Assembly: GCF_000758705.1 (NCBI RefSeq)
Contig: NZ_CP009287.1
Coordinates: 3,286,001 to 3,350,000 of the forward strand
Direction of reading: 5' to 3'
DNA length: 64,000 nucleotides
From: Paenibacillus graminis
Lineage (GTDB): Bacteria > Bacillota > Bacilli > Paenibacillales > Paenibacillaceae
The translations under genes were made by a program, and so were the position numbers. The notes beneath the pieces were generated by a model that saw nothing but the letters and a program-made list of their open reading frames with translations, did no database searches and was not told the DNA's origin. This document shows, one piece after another, positions 29,134 to 38,445 of this stretch; position 1 is the stretch's first letter, and every line of letters begins with the position of its first letter.

Positions 29134-29190
29134 GACCCGCAGGAGTATCACTTCTATTCAATCGAAGTGGCTCTCCTGCGGGTCAATTGT
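29134..29190. terminator. Bidirectional terminator between gdhA and ddh
   Basis: The stem GACCCGCAGGAG/CTCCTGCGGGTC, with an inner hairpin (CACTTC/GAAGTG), lies between two convergent genes. The T-rich tail is short. Confidence 0.75.
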
Positions 29191-29238
29191 TGTTCATATG
29201 ACTATTAAAAGCTGGCGGTACCTGCTTCTACCAAAAGC

Positions 29239-30222
29239 TTACAGCAGCTCGCGGCGAAGCTCTTCCGCCGATTTGGGCGATAAATGCCCGAGCGGAATAT
29301 CAAATACTGTCTTAGCTCCCCGCTGACCTTCCTGGCTTAAACGGAATGCCGCTCTAGCGTAGGCAACCAGAACGCTGGCCGTAAACTCAGGATTGCTCTC
29401 CAGCTTCAGACCGAATTCAGCGATTTGTTTGCTTCCATTGCCGGATACGCCGCTGCGGATCACAAACCCGCCATGCGGCATACCGGAATGCTCAGCGTTA
29501 AGCTGTTCTTGGGTGATGAAGGTTACCGTCGTATCATAGTCGGCAAAGTAATTCGGCATGTTCACAATAGTTTCCCGGATTTGTTCCCGGTCGGCGTTTT
29601 CCTGCGCTACTACAAAACATTCTCTGCGGTGTTTCTCGCGGGTTTCCAGCTTCGGAGTCTCTCCGGCCCGGATGCCGTCAATTACTGCTTGTACCGGCAC
29701 GGTGTATTGAACGCCCGCCTGAACACCCGGCACGCGGCGGATCGCATCGGAGTGGCCTTGGCTGACACCGGGCCCCCAAAAAGTATATTCCTGTCCTTCG
29801 GGCAGCACAGCTTCCATCAGCAGCCGGTTCATGGAGAACAGGCCTGGGTCCCAGCCTGTTGAGATCACACTTAAGCGTCCTCCGGCAAGAGCCGCCTGAT
29901 GAACCGATTGGAAAAATTCCGGAATTTTGGCATGCGTATCGAAGCTGTCCACCGTATTGAACATTGCTGCCAGCTGCGGAGTCTGTTCCGGCAGGTCGGT
30001 TGCTGAACCGCCACACAGGATCATTACGTCAATACGGCCTATGTATTGATCTGCCGCAGAAATATGCTCAAAGTGAACGCCAGGGGGAGTTTCCAGCTGC
30101 TGCGGGTCTCTGCGCGTGAATATCGCGACAAGTTCCATGTCCGGATTTTGTGCAATCGCCTGGTGTACTCCTTTGCCCAAATTGCCATACCCTGAAATGC
30201 CTACTTTAATTATTGTGTTCAA
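29239..30222 (-). CDS. ddh: meso-Diaminopimelate dehydrogenase
   Basis: This 327-residue NADPH-dependent enzyme makes meso-diaminopimelate directly from tetrahydrodipicolinate for peptidoglycan and lysine. The Rossmann motif is VGISGYGNLGKGV. The substrate region contains STGWDPGLFSMNR and GPGVSQGHSDAIRR, diagnostic for Ddh. The ATG follows GAAGGAGG. It gives the cell a one-step route beside whichever acetylase or succinylase pathway it has; no other lysine genes are nearby. Confidence 0.95.
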   Translation of the reverse strand: MNTIIKVGISGYGNLGKGVHQAIAQNPDMELVAIFTRRDPQQLETPPGVHFEHISAADQYIGRIDVMILCGGSATDLPEQTPQLAAMFNTVDSFDTHAKIPEFFQSVHQAALAGGRLSVISTGWDPGLFSMNRLLMEAVLPEGQEYTFWGPGVSQGHSDAIRRVPGVQAGVQYTVPVQAVIDGIRAGETPKLETREKHRRECFVVAQENADREQIRETIVNMPNYFADYDTTVTFITQEQLNAEHSGMPHGGFVIRSGVSGNGSKQIAEFGLKLESNPEFTASVLVAYARAAFRLSQEGQRGAKTVFDIPLGHLSPKSAEELRRELL

Positions 30223-30454
30223 AATGATCCTCCTTCGCCGGAGCTAATCTCCGGAATGTAATAAGTCACTGTCTTAAATTATAAGTATATAGACATTACA
30301 CGAAATGTAAACAATGTCAGGCATACCTGTTCTTTAAAGACCGTCACATTGCTGCAATTAGATATACAATAGGCAAATGCAATCGTTTGCGCTAAAATAA
30401 GAGATATGAAATTGTTTTGCGAGAAGTCATCCAGGATGAAGAGGAAGAGAAGCT

Positions 30455-30587
30455 ATGGACACAACGCCTGAAACCATCAGCAGGAAACTGGCAGTATTCC
30501 AGGAGAGGGGAGATCGAACAATCAGGGCGAAGGAATATCAGTTTCATCGATGCGGAAGTGTTGCGGGAGGTATGCAAAACCTCTTGA
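30455..30587 (+). pseudogene. Remnant of a Crp/Fnr-family regulator
   Basis: The text TTPETISRKLAVFQE is the recognition helix of Crp/Fnr winged-helix domains. After a frameshift near 30510 the expected tail continues as EIEQSGRRNISFIDAEVLRE and ends in VCKTS plus TGA at 30587. The sensor domain and most of the gene upstream are missing. The upstream text (30440-30454) is too short to judge. Confidence 0.65.
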
Positions 30588-30670
30588 ATAAGGGACAAGG
30601 CGCGGATACAGTGAATTTGAAGGCTCTGTTATTGATGAAAGCGTTTAAACTATTTAGAGGAGGCGATTAG

Positions 30671-31819
30671 ATGATCAAGAATTGGATTTACAAGTGCAGT
30701 TGCTGGGGACTTATAGCATTATTAATGATAGCGCTCACAGGTTGTATGAAAGAACAGGAGCCAACCGCTGTTCAGCCTTCGCCAACCCTGGAGGGAAGTG
30801 CTGCTCCTGATGAAACCAAAGGTACAGTGAGCATAGAGAAGCTCGGGGAACGGAGAATCTTTGTTTACCTGCCGCCTGGTTATGAAACCGGCCAAGACCG
30901 TTATCCTGTAGTGTATATGAACGACGGGCGGAGTGTGTTTAATACCGGCACCAGTTCTTTTAATAAAGAGTGGCTGGTTGACAAGAAGGTTGACCAGCTT
31001 GTTAAAGACGGCAAGCTGGAGAAGGTCATTGTAATTGCAGTCGATGCAGGCGAAGACTCAGACCGTGGGAAAGAGTATGTCCCTTTCCCTAATGATTCTA
31101 TTCCTACGGATGGGACCGGGGCGGAGAAATTTACCCGGTATTTTATTGAAACCGTCATTCCCTTTGCGGATTCAACATACAGAACGATTCCAGACAGGGA
31201 CCACCGGATGATCATGGGATCGTCATTTGGCGGAGTGCAGGCGTTCTGGATGGGCTATCACCATCCCGAGACTTTCTCTGTGATCGGTGCGCTGTCCGCC
31301 TCCACATGGGTAGCTAACGGACAAGCTTATGAAGATTGGGCGCAAGAAACCGGAAAGCCGGATGTGAAGATTTGGCTGGACATGGGAGCTAAGGAAAAAA
31401 TGGTAATCGATCCACTGGTAGATTTACTTTTGTCGAAGGGATTTAAATATGGGCAGGATTTATTTTTTCAGATGGATCCTATTGGTGAGCATAATGAGAT
31501 TTCCTGGTCCAGACGAGTACATAATCCACTGATCATGTTCGCCGGGAAAGCACCCGGTCAAGCGGTTAAGCTGGAAGTAAGCGACTATTTGTCAATTTCA
31601 GGGATGGGAGAATCTTATCTCCGCCTCAATCCGGTAGCAACCATGGACAATGGAATGGATTATTCTGTCTCCTCCGAAGCCTCATACAAGGTGCTGAATA
31701 CCGAGGCTGGACAGGTGGAGCCCTCAGGGAAAGTGACCTTTTTGAAACAGGAAGACTTGCGTGTTGAAGTTACATATCAAGGGCTGACCCAGTTGTATGA
31801 TATAAAAAAAGATCGTTAG
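30671..31819 (+). CDS. Lipoprotein esterase of the enterochelin-esterase-like family
   Basis: The protein has 382 residues. A lipoprotein signal (LLMIALTGCMKE, Cys near 25) anchors it outside the membrane. The alpha/beta hydrolase domain carries RRIFVYLPPGYETGQDRYPV, the nucleophile elbow MGSSFGGVQAF and a C-terminal catalytic His in GEHNEISW. That is the esterase D / Fes-like family, which hydrolyses acyl or siderophore esters. About 90 extra residues form a beta-rich C-terminal domain. ATG 30671 follows AGAGGAGG. The gene for it stands alone with a good terminator; the substrate is unknown. Confidence 0.85.
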   Translation: MIKNWIYKCSCWGLIALLMIALTGCMKEQEPTAVQPSPTLEGSAAPDETKGTVSIEKLGERRIFVYLPPGYETGQDRYPVVYMNDGRSVFNTGTSSFNKEWLVDKKVDQLVKDGKLEKVIVIAVDAGEDSDRGKEYVPFPNDSIPTDGTGAEKFTRYFIETVIPFADSTYRTIPDRDHRMIMGSSFGGVQAFWMGYHHPETFSVIGALSASTWVANGQAYEDWAQETGKPDVKIWLDMGAKEKMVIDPLVDLLLSKGFKYGQDLFFQMDPIGEHNEISWSRRVHNPLIMFAGKAPGQAVKLEVSDYLSISGMGESYLRLNPVATMDNGMDYSVSSEASYKVLNTEAGQVEPSGKVTFLKQEDLRVEVTYQGLTQLYDIKKDR

Positions 31820-31910
31820 CAGTAAAATAGGATAGTGTGACTTTTTAAATAAAACATAGGAATTTACAAGAGTCATTGGATTGATTAGTCCCGCAAAAGT
31901 TCGCTTATAG

Positions 31911-31934
31911 GCCACCTTAGGGTGGCTTTTTTTT
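31911..31934 (+). terminator. Terminator after the esterase gene
   Basis: GCCACC/GGGTGGC stem followed by T8. Confidence 0.9.
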
Positions 31935-32135
31935 GGAACAAATATCTGAATCTCTGTATTGAAGGTTTACAACGTGAAGCATCTGCATTGAACTGTACAG
32001 TATATTAGAGGTGTATTATCCGTCAGTCTATTCCTAGCCTTTGGTCTGGTATGGTTCCAGTCGGAAGACTGTTTTGAACCTTCTCTTTACCACGTATAAT
32101 GATGATTAAGTGAAAAACGTGAGAGGAAGGACAAT

Positions 32136-32852
32136 ATGAACAATAAAGTGTATACTATGCCGGTTGGAGCGCAGGAATCTCTGCAGATTCCAGCACAATC
32201 ACCATCTAAACCTCGCAGAGGTGGAACAAATCCCAAGGTATTCCGGAGCATTATGTATTTTATAATATCTTTGCCGCTAACGATTGTGTATTTCGTATTT
32301 ATGGTGACAGGGCTGGCGTTGTCCATTGGGTTAACACCTGTTTTCATCGGAATCCCCTTATTTTTTGCAGTAGCTAAGGGAATCGATTACATCGTAAAAT
32401 TTGAGCAAGAGCTGGTAAGATCGTTGCTGGATATTCCTGGACCAAGTGAAGAACACCAATCGAATATGCAGGTGGAGGGAGCGGGCTTCCTGCAACGAAT
32501 GAAGTTAGGCTTTCATGCCGGGAAGTTTGCACGTAACATTATGCTGATAATAGCCCGGTTCGTATCCAGCATTGTTTTCTTTTCAATTACGATAACTGTG
32601 GTAGCGGCTGCACTTGGTCTGATTACACTGCCTGTGCTCCATCAGATTTTTCTGCAAACTATGGATTTGAATATTCTGGAGAATAGTGTGTTTGCCTTGT
32701 TCCAAATCGACTGGACATTATCTCAGCAATATATTTCTTATGTCGTAGCAGGATTTGTAGTTGCCTTGATCGCAAATTGGGTAATTCGCAAGCTTATGGA
32801 TATACAGCGTAGAATGCTGTTCGTATCCTACGATGAAGGACAGCAGTATTAA
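32136..32852 (+). CDS. Sensor-domain membrane protein
   Basis: The 238-residue protein has four membrane segments in two pairs (IMYFIISLPLTIVYFVFMVT, GLALSIGLTPVFIGIPLFFA; then two after residue 145). It matches the stand-alone 'putative sensor' domain that usually heads histidine kinases or accompanies PspC-like proteins. The kinase part is absent. The ATG follows GAGGAAGG. It may work with a partner encoded elsewhere. Confidence 0.75.
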   Translation: MNNKVYTMPVGAQESLQIPAQSPSKPRRGGTNPKVFRSIMYFIISLPLTIVYFVFMVTGLALSIGLTPVFIGIPLFFAVAKGIDYIVKFEQELVRSLLDIPGPSEEHQSNMQVEGAGFLQRMKLGFHAGKFARNIMLIIARFVSSIVFFSITITVVAAALGLITLPVLHQIFLQTMDLNILENSVFALFQIDWTLSQQYISYVVAGFVVALIANWVIRKLMDIQRRMLFVSYDEGQQY

Positions 32853-32909
32853 ATTTAATGAAACGTATTCAGCGTGGAATAGAAGTCACAGGGGAAAGGT
32901 TAGTGGAGT

Positions 32910-32945
32910 GGCGGCGGGGGAAGATTTTACTCTTCCCCCGCCGCC
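32910..32945 (+). terminator. Long GC-rich hairpin
   Basis: The inverted repeat GGCGGCGGGGGAAGA and its exact complement (15 bp) surround a 6-base loop. There is no T-run. The right arm overlaps the duplicated end of the sulfurtransferase gene. Confidence 0.6.
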
Positions 32946-32972
32946 ACCGGATTCTCCTCATAACTAATCCAG
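32927..32972. repeat. Direct repeat copy A (3' end of a sulfurtransferase gene)
   Basis: A 46-bp stretch matches 36766-36811 with three mismatches; 31 bp are identical without a break. On the minus strand it reads WISYEENPVAAGEE and stop, a variant end of the sulfurtransferase protein, with no gene body attached. Confidence 0.85.
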
Positions 32973-32999
32973 CACCCTTATGAATTCGTTGTTCTCCGT

Positions 33000-33755
33000 T
33001 TACTCCGCCGGCAGTATAGGACAGCTACTGCAGTATCCATGATCCGCTCTGAGCTGATAGGCCAGACAGCAGGTCGCCTTAATAGATATAGTGTTGTGTG
33101 GAGGGTTGCGGTCCGTTCTGAATTTGGGCATGTTGCGGAACGGATTAGCGGGAAGTCCGAATACCTCCGGTTCGAGTTCCCAGGTCATAGCTTTGAATTG
33201 CTCGATGATAAGGTTGCGGGTGCTGTCACCTGCTGCGTTCCGGGCTTCCTCTTCCATATAGGTATATAGCTGATTATAAATCTGCTTCCATAGCATCACT
33301 GCTTTGGTCTGTGCGGCTTTGGCAAGAGCAAGAATAATCGGTCTAACATCGTTTTTATAGAACAAACCAAGCTCATCTAATAATACATTCCCGGGATCAT
33401 GTTTGTGGCAGAGGCCGTCCCGATTTTCATGGACATGGAAAGAGAATACGGGGAACCCCTCAGTGCGGATGAGATGTACAGACATGTTGCTCAGGCACAA
33501 GGCATGAGCCATCGGGTGTGCAGCCGTGAGCAGTGCATATTTTGCCCCGCAAATTCCGGCGTACCAGCTGCAAAAGATGGCGGCTGCTAAACGCTTGTCA
33601 TCTGTTCCGAGCATGGAAGCATAAGTTTTGAGCAAATGCTCAGCATTTGCAGGCAGGCTTAATTCGGTAAGCGAAAAAGTAACCACTGCATTCTCTGCAG
33701 CCTCCGAATAGATGAAAAAACGTTCTCCCAATTGCATTTTTTCGGTTTCGCACAT
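33000..33755 (-). CDS. FhuF-like ferric iron reductase
   Basis: The 251-residue protein ends with CCLAYQLRADHGYCSSCPI, the C-terminal four-cysteine set that binds a 2Fe-2S cluster in FhuF-type reductases. These release iron from imported siderophores in the cytoplasm. The start is set at ATG 33755 (MCETEKMQL) with AAGGGGA upstream; the open frame before it runs into the previous gene in another frame. It lies 13 bases after a siderophore-binding lipoprotein gene and so is co-transcribed under the same Fur box. Confidence 0.85.
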   Translation of the reverse strand: MCETEKMQLGERFFIYSEAAENAVVTFSLTELSLPANAEHLLKTYASMLGTDDKRLAAAIFCSWYAGICGAKYALLTAAHPMAHALCLSNMSVHLIRTEGFPVFSFHVHENRDGLCHKHDPGNVLLDELGLFYKNDVRPIILALAKAAQTKAVMLWKQIYNQLYTYMEEEARNAAGDSTRNLIIEQFKAMTWELEPEVFGLPANPFRNMPKFRTDRNPPHNTISIKATCCLAYQLRADHGYCSSCPILPAE

Positions 33756-33768
33756 CCTTAAATCCCCT

Positions 33769-34728
33769 TTATTCCAAGTTACCCTCAAAGGCCTGGAGGA
33801 CCGAATCCATCGCATAGCGGTTCGCCAGCGGAGACATTCCCACGTTAAACCAATCCTTGCCCGCCATCGTATATACCTGATTCTTCTTGACTGCATTCAT
33901 GTTCTTCCACAGAGGACTATCCAGCATATCTTCATAGGTTTGCTTAACCTCAGCATTGTCCTCATTATTCAGCTGAATAATGAGGTGGTCGGGATTATAC
34001 TCGGGCAATTTTTCAAGTGATATGGTTAATGACGGATCTTTGGGGAAGTTCGGAATCATCTCCAGCCCAAGCGTGGTATGAATAAACTTTCCGCGATCGA
34101 TCTGATCCCCGTATAGGATGAGGCTGTTAGGCATAACCATCATATATAACACGGTCTCGTTGCCAACCAGATCATCAAGCTTCTGCTTGGCTTCAACTTC
34201 CTGGGCTTCCAGATCTTGAATGACCTTCTCTGCAATGTCTTTTTTGCCCAGGACCTCGCCTATATCCTTCAGTTCATCACGCCAGTCATCGCGTTGTGGC
34301 AGCAGAACCGTCGGTGCGATCCCGGATAACTGATCATAGTCCTTGTCAGACCACCAGACGGGAGCAAGGATAAGATCTGGCTCAGAGGCCAATATCATTT
34401 CAAAATTCGGGGTTTCTGCAATGCCCATTTTAAGAGTATCCTTGAGCGGTTCTCGCAGATAGGTTGGTAGATCCGTATGATAGTTCTGTACTGCTATAGG
34501 TGTAACGCCCAATGCTTGCAGAAACTCCGGATAGACTACGGAGAGTCCGATGACTTTGGTTGGATTGGCAGGGATCTTAATCTCGCCTTTTTCACTTTTT
34601 ACTACACGAATGTCCGCTTCAGCTGTGGCGGCAATCTTGGCCTGTCCACTGTTATTTGAGCAAGCTGCCATTACCAATACCAGCACAATAGCCATACAGA
34701 ACGCCATTCCTGTTCTTATCTGTATCAT
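33769..34728 (-). CDS. Iron-siderophore ABC transporter binding lipoprotein
   Basis: The 319-residue protein has a lipobox (LVLVMAACSN; Cys near 23) and the two-lobe Fe-siderophore binding fold: GEIKIPANPTKVIGLSVVYP, PNFEMILASEPDLILAPVWW and QVYTMAGKDWFNVG. The ATG follows CAGGAGG. The Fur box at 34777-34791 lies 50 bases upstream. The neighbours are a Btr-like regulator upstream and an FhuF-like reductase downstream; no permease or ATPase gene is present here, so it must use transporters encoded elsewhere. Confidence 0.92.
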   Translation of the reverse strand: MIQIRTGMAFCMAIVLVLVMAACSNNSGQAKIAATAEADIRVVKSEKGEIKIPANPTKVIGLSVVYPEFLQALGVTPIAVQNYHTDLPTYLREPLKDTLKMGIAETPNFEMILASEPDLILAPVWWSDKDYDQLSGIAPTVLLPQRDDWRDELKDIGEVLGKKDIAEKVIQDLEAQEVEAKQKLDDLVGNETVLYMMVMPNSLILYGDQIDRGKFIHTTLGLEMIPNFPKDPSLTISLEKLPEYNPDHLIIQLNNEDNAEVKQTYEDMLDSPLWKNMNAVKKNQVYTMAGKDWFNVGMSPLANRYAMDSVLQAFEGNLE

Positions 34729-34776
34729 TTATTATGTAACCTCCTGATTTTCGATACCTTAAATCTCACTTGCGAG

Positions 34777-34791
34777 TGAGAATCAATATCA
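34777..34791. promoter_or_regulatory. Fur box before the siderophore-binding lipoprotein
   Basis: TGAGAATCAATATCA keeps the 7-1-7 layout of the Fur consensus with two mismatches. Confidence 0.7.
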
Positions 34792-34848
34792 CTGTTAGGA
34801 GTATAAAACAATCTTTCAGATCCGACTATTGACAATCTCGCCAATATT

Positions 34849-36495
34849 TTATGTTCGATTACGCCAAAGAGACAACGCCAAGTCGAGAATCAGCTCCTGA
34901 GTGAACGATGTATACTCTGTCCATGGGAAGGGAGGGAGATGTTCAATACGCGAATATCCGGCGGGGTCAGGATGCTTCCACGACTCCTTGTCCCGGAGCT
35001 CAGACCAAACGGCCTGCGAGTGGACATCCTCATCCACAATCAACAGAAGCCTGTCCGCATCCGCAGACCCCAGCTCTTCCAGCGTCAATGTCTGATGGCT
35101 AAGCTTGCGGTTAACAACGGACGCCGGGAGCAGATGCAGATCATCGTAGAGCACTTCACCTAAGCTTCGATTAGACAACACGGTAATCTTTTGACCGGAT
35201 ATTCGGGCAATAAGAAGCTTGTCCTTGGCGAGTTCATGATCTAAGTCCGCACGGACAGCCTCTGCTTTGCGCTCATATTTGTCTAACCATGCTGCCGTTT
35301 CCTTTGTCTTGTTGAGGCATTTTCCGATGAATCTTAATTGCGTCCGCCAATCCATCCGGAGCCAGGACACGAGATAAGTGGGTGCAAGCTCTTGAAGCTG
35401 CTGTTGTATGTCCGGACTTAGCGATTGCTCCAGCCCCAGAATAATATCAGGATGGAGGAGGGCGAGCTGCTGTATTCTGGTGTCGTCATCCTGGGCAAGA
35501 GGAAGCACCGCACCAGGCTCATATTTACGGCGGTAATATTCAGTCCAAGGATGGTCAGCCGGAGCTGCGCAGGGAATAATATTCAGAGTAAGCAGTGCCC
35601 CAATCAGGCTGCCGTGGTAAGCAACAATTTTCAGCTTGGCATTTCGCATGAATGTTGCCGGAGCAACACCGGTAATTTGCTTGAATTTGCGCCGGAAATA
35701 GGGGATGTCCTTATAACCGACGTAAGCGGCGATATCCTTTAATTCATAATTCGTGTGCGGCAGCATAAGGCTCCTTGCTTGTCTGATCCGGTATTCGGTC
35801 AGGTATTCAATCGCGCTGATACCGTATTTCTGCTTGAACAGTCTGATGAAATGCCTTTCGCTGGTACCTGCCTCGCCTGCCAGCACACGGATGGAGAGCT
35901 CTTCGCGGTAGTGTTGCTCTATATATGTCTTGACCCGCTCCATCACAGCGTCTGTATCGCTCAGCTGCAACTGGCCGACATCGCTCAGCAGACTATACAG
36001 CAGCTCATAGAATCCGCTCTGGGCATGCAGCCGCTGCAAGGGGTTTATGTCTCTCATGAAAGCGGAGATGGCCTCACAGTGTTTGCTGTAAGTAATAGTT
36101 GATGCAATCGCTGCTTCTCCTTGCATGGGGAAGGGGATATGAAGCTCCGGTGAGCTTGTCAGTTCCTGATCTTCAGACAGATCACGCCGACCAAATACAT
36201 CAAACCGAAGAATGTATAACCTCTGGTCTCCTGAACCCTCTAGACGGGCTTCGATCAACTGCCCCGGCAGGCAAACAAAAACAAATCCCGCTCTGAGTTC
36301 AGCATATTTTCCATCTACCGTTATCCAACCCCGGCCAAATATTGGAATCAGGAGCAAATGCGATTCAAGAAATTGCAGCCGAAGTGACCACTCTCCCTTG
36401 GGATTGTTGTTCTGTGTGATGCTTCGAAGCCTGAACCACATTTGGTCAATCTGTCCGAATGTTCCCGCAGGCGGTATGCCATCCTTACTGATCAT
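34849..36495 (-). CDS. Btr-like AraC regulator with siderophore-binding domain
   Basis: The 548-residue cytoplasmic protein has an N-terminal cupin-like sensor, an AraC helix-turn-helix (about residues 200-290; LSIRVLAGEAGTSERHFIRL, LKDIAAYVGYKDIPYFRRKF), then a siderophore-binding-protein-like domain (IVAYHGSLIGALLTLNIIPC, LLHPDIILGLEQSL). Unlike the protein at 24260 it has no signal peptide between the parts. Its make-up and length follow Bacillus subtilis Btr (529 aa), which senses bacillibactin and activates the feu genes. It probably activates the lipoprotein-reductase pair downstream when its siderophore is present. Confidence 0.9.
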   Translation of the reverse strand: MISKDGIPPAGTFGQIDQMWFRLRSITQNNNPKGEWSLRLQFLESHLLLIPIFGRGWITVDGKYAELRAGFVFVCLPGQLIEARLEGSGDQRLYILRFDVFGRRDLSEDQELTSSPELHIPFPMQGEAAIASTITYSKHCEAISAFMRDINPLQRLHAQSGFYELLYSLLSDVGQLQLSDTDAVMERVKTYIEQHYREELSIRVLAGEAGTSERHFIRLFKQKYGISAIEYLTEYRIRQARSLMLPHTNYELKDIAAYVGYKDIPYFRRKFKQITGVAPATFMRNAKLKIVAYHGSLIGALLTLNIIPCAAPADHPWTEYYRRKYEPGAVLPLAQDDDTRIQQLALLHPDIILGLEQSLSPDIQQQLQELAPTYLVSWLRMDWRTQLRFIGKCLNKTKETAAWLDKYERKAEAVRADLDHELAKDKLLIARISGQKITVLSNRSLGEVLYDDLHLLPASVVNRKLSHQTLTLEELGSADADRLLLIVDEDVHSQAVWSELRDKESWKHPDPAGYSRIEHLPPFPWTEYTSFTQELILDLALSLWRNRT

Positions 36496-36734
36496 TCATC
36501 GCCACCACCTTCTGATATGCAGCAACACGCAAATACTTGCATCTGAGGCCGCGGTCCACTGGGAGAAGGTATCCTTTTCCCGGTTGAAGCCAACGATTCT
36601 CTGAGCAGAATACCTGCTGTTTACCGATGAGAGATTCATGCTGTACACTACTTTCCATTCCAATTCACTTGACTAGAGATACCTCTTGGCACTCTGTACG
36701 AGTACGAACCATGCATTGCCATAACTCCAGCACA

Positions 36735-36761
36735 AAGATCCCGCGTCGGACGCGGGATCTT
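36735..36761 (-). terminator. Hairpin after the sulfurtransferase gene
   Basis: GATCCCGCGT and ACGCGGGATC pair around CGG just past the stop codon; the T-run is short. Confidence 0.65.
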
Positions 36762-36765
36762 CATG

Positions 36766-36811
36766 TTACTATTCCCCAGTCGCCACCGGATTCTCCTCAT
36801 AACTAATCCAG
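36766..36811. repeat. Direct repeat copy B (intact sulfurtransferase 3' end)
   Basis: This is the partner of 32927-32972. Here it forms the true end of the sulfurtransferase gene (WISYEENPVATGE, stop TAG at 36769-36771). Confidence 0.85.
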
Positions 36812-37659
36812 TCGCTCCAGCTCCCCGCATACAGCCGTACATTCTTGAACCCGGCCTTCTCCAGCGCCAGCACATTCGGGCAGGCGGTTACCCCGGAACC
36901 GCAGTAGACGATAATCCCGGCATCCTTGTCCAGTTCTGCGAAGTGCTCGGCAAGCTGCTCGGCGCTCTTGAAGCTGCCGTCGGCGTTCTGCGTGTCTTTC
37001 CAGAAGTAGTTAAGTGCGCCGGGAATATGTCCGGCTTTCTTATCCAAGGTCTCATTCTTGCCGTGATAGCGGTCATTGGCACGGGAATCAATCAGGATGG
37101 GAAGAGCAGAGGCGGCATCTGAAACGGAAACGTGAGTTCCGGCGTGAGTCCCGCCATTCACCGTTTGCTCCGACACCTGACGAACCTGATCGACATCTGC
37201 CAGCATCTGCGGCTGTACCTTTGGCTCAAAAGTGCTCGGCACCCGTACCGGCTGATGATCCGTAACCGGGAATTTCTCAGCTTTCCAGGCGCTGAAGCCG
37301 CCTTCCAGAATGAATACCTGCTCATGCCCCAGGTAGCGCAGCAGCCACCAGAGCCGGGCGGCATTCATTCCGCTCTCGTCATCATAAGCGACAATACGGG
37401 AATGATTCCCGATTCCAAGCTTCGCCAGGCGGGCAGCAAGCACTTGGGGTTCAGGCAGCGGGTGACGTCCGCCGTGTTCTCCCACCGGGCTTGACAAATC
37501 ATGCTCCAGATCAAGATAAACGGCACCAGGGATATGCTCCTGTTCATAGCTCTCTCTGCCAGCCTCAGGTTTACCCAGTGTAAACCGGCAATCCACAATC
37601 GTCTGCTCCGGCTCATAGAGCCTTGCCAGCAGCCAGCGTCTGGTTACGGTAGCGTCCAT
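36769..37659 (-). CDS. Thiosulfate/3-mercaptopyruvate sulfurtransferase
   Basis: The 296-residue protein has two rhodanese domains. The first holds DCRFTLGKPEAGRESY and GAVYLDLEHDLSS. The second holds DSRANDRYHGKNETLDKKAG and the active-site loop YCGSGVTACPNVLAL with the catalytic Cys. The CGSGVT loop is typical of 3-mercaptopyruvate/thiosulfate sulfurtransferases. The enzyme moves sulfane sulfur to cyanide or thiols in the cytosol. Its last codons are repeated 3.8 kb away at 32927. Confidence 0.93.
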   Translation of the reverse strand: MDATVTRRWLLARLYEPEQTIVDCRFTLGKPEAGRESYEQEHIPGAVYLDLEHDLSSPVGEHGGRHPLPEPQVLAARLAKLGIGNHSRIVAYDDESGMNAARLWWLLRYLGHEQVFILEGGFSAWKAEKFPVTDHQPVRVPSTFEPKVQPQMLADVDQVRQVSEQTVNGGTHAGTHVSVSDAASALPILIDSRANDRYHGKNETLDKKAGHIPGALNYFWKDTQNADGSFKSAEQLAEHFAELDKDAGIIVYCGSGVTACPNVLALEKAGFKNVRLYAGSWSDWISYEENPVATGE

Positions 37660-37743
37660 ACGTATCCCTTCCTTTGCTTATATCAATATGAAGTTTATTA
37701 TAGCGGAAAAATCGGAGGACCCTCAAGAAAAGCTCCAAATCTT

Positions 37744-38445
37744 CTAATCCCGGTCCATAAACTGGGCTTCAACGGCATCGGCAGCAGGCGGAAGCTGCAT
37801 TCCTTGCTTCCAGATCAGAATGGGGTTGTCATCCTTGGGCCCGTAATAGATGGCTTTAATCTGAGTGGAAGGGTCAGTATGGTTGGCATTTAATTGATCG
37901 AGGTCGATCCATTCGTAACCATTGCCAAGTCCCAGCTCTACATCTGTTTTGGTCTTAAAGACAGGCCGCATCGGAGTGATGTAGAAGTTGCCGTCACCTT
38001 CCGATTTGCCACGGATCCGATTCACCCGGTATCCATCGGTCAGCTTGACATGATAAGCGATCTTCCCGTCCTTGAGCCGGCTTACATTGGTGATTTCAAT
38101 AACACTGGAGGGGACTTCTGTAATATTCCAGCGGAATAAGCCGACATACCCTAGAACGATAACGCCGCATAGGGTTGTGGCAAGGAGCAGGCCTTTGGCA
38201 AATGCGGCAGCTCTGGAACGGTGCCAATAACCTTTGAAGCTTGCCAGCGCGGTGCTATCCTGCTTGTTCTTCTCGATGATCTCAAAAGGCAGGCTGCTGC
38301 TCTGCTGCAGCTTGTGCAGGGCGGCAGTACAATGCTCGCAGGCCGCTAAATGGGCCTCGATGGATTTTCTGGTATCTGCACTGCACACTTCATCGTAGTA
38401 TAGCGGCAGCAAATCCCTGACGATTTCGCAGGACAGTTTGTTCAT
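37744..38445 (-). CDS. Zinc-finger anti-sigma factor
   Basis: The 233-residue membrane protein has an N-terminal zf-HC2 zinc finger (CEIVRDLLPLYYDEVCSADT, HLAACEHCTAAL), one membrane helix (LLLATTLCGVIVLGYVGLF) and an extracellular sensor domain. It should hold the ECF sigma factor encoded just before it; the two genes overlap by four bases, giving coupled translation. The inducing signal is unknown. Confidence 0.9.
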   Translation of the reverse strand: MNKLSCEIVRDLLPLYYDEVCSADTRKSIEAHLAACEHCTAALHKLQQSSSLPFEIIEKNKQDSTALASFKGYWHRSRAAAFAKGLLLATTLCGVIVLGYVGLFRWNITEVPSSVIEITNVSRLKDGKIAYHVKLTDGYRVNRIRGKSEGDGNFYITPMRPVFKTKTDVELGLGNGYEWIDLDQLNANHTDPSTQIKAIYYGPKDDNPILIWKQGMQLPPAADAVEAQFMDRD

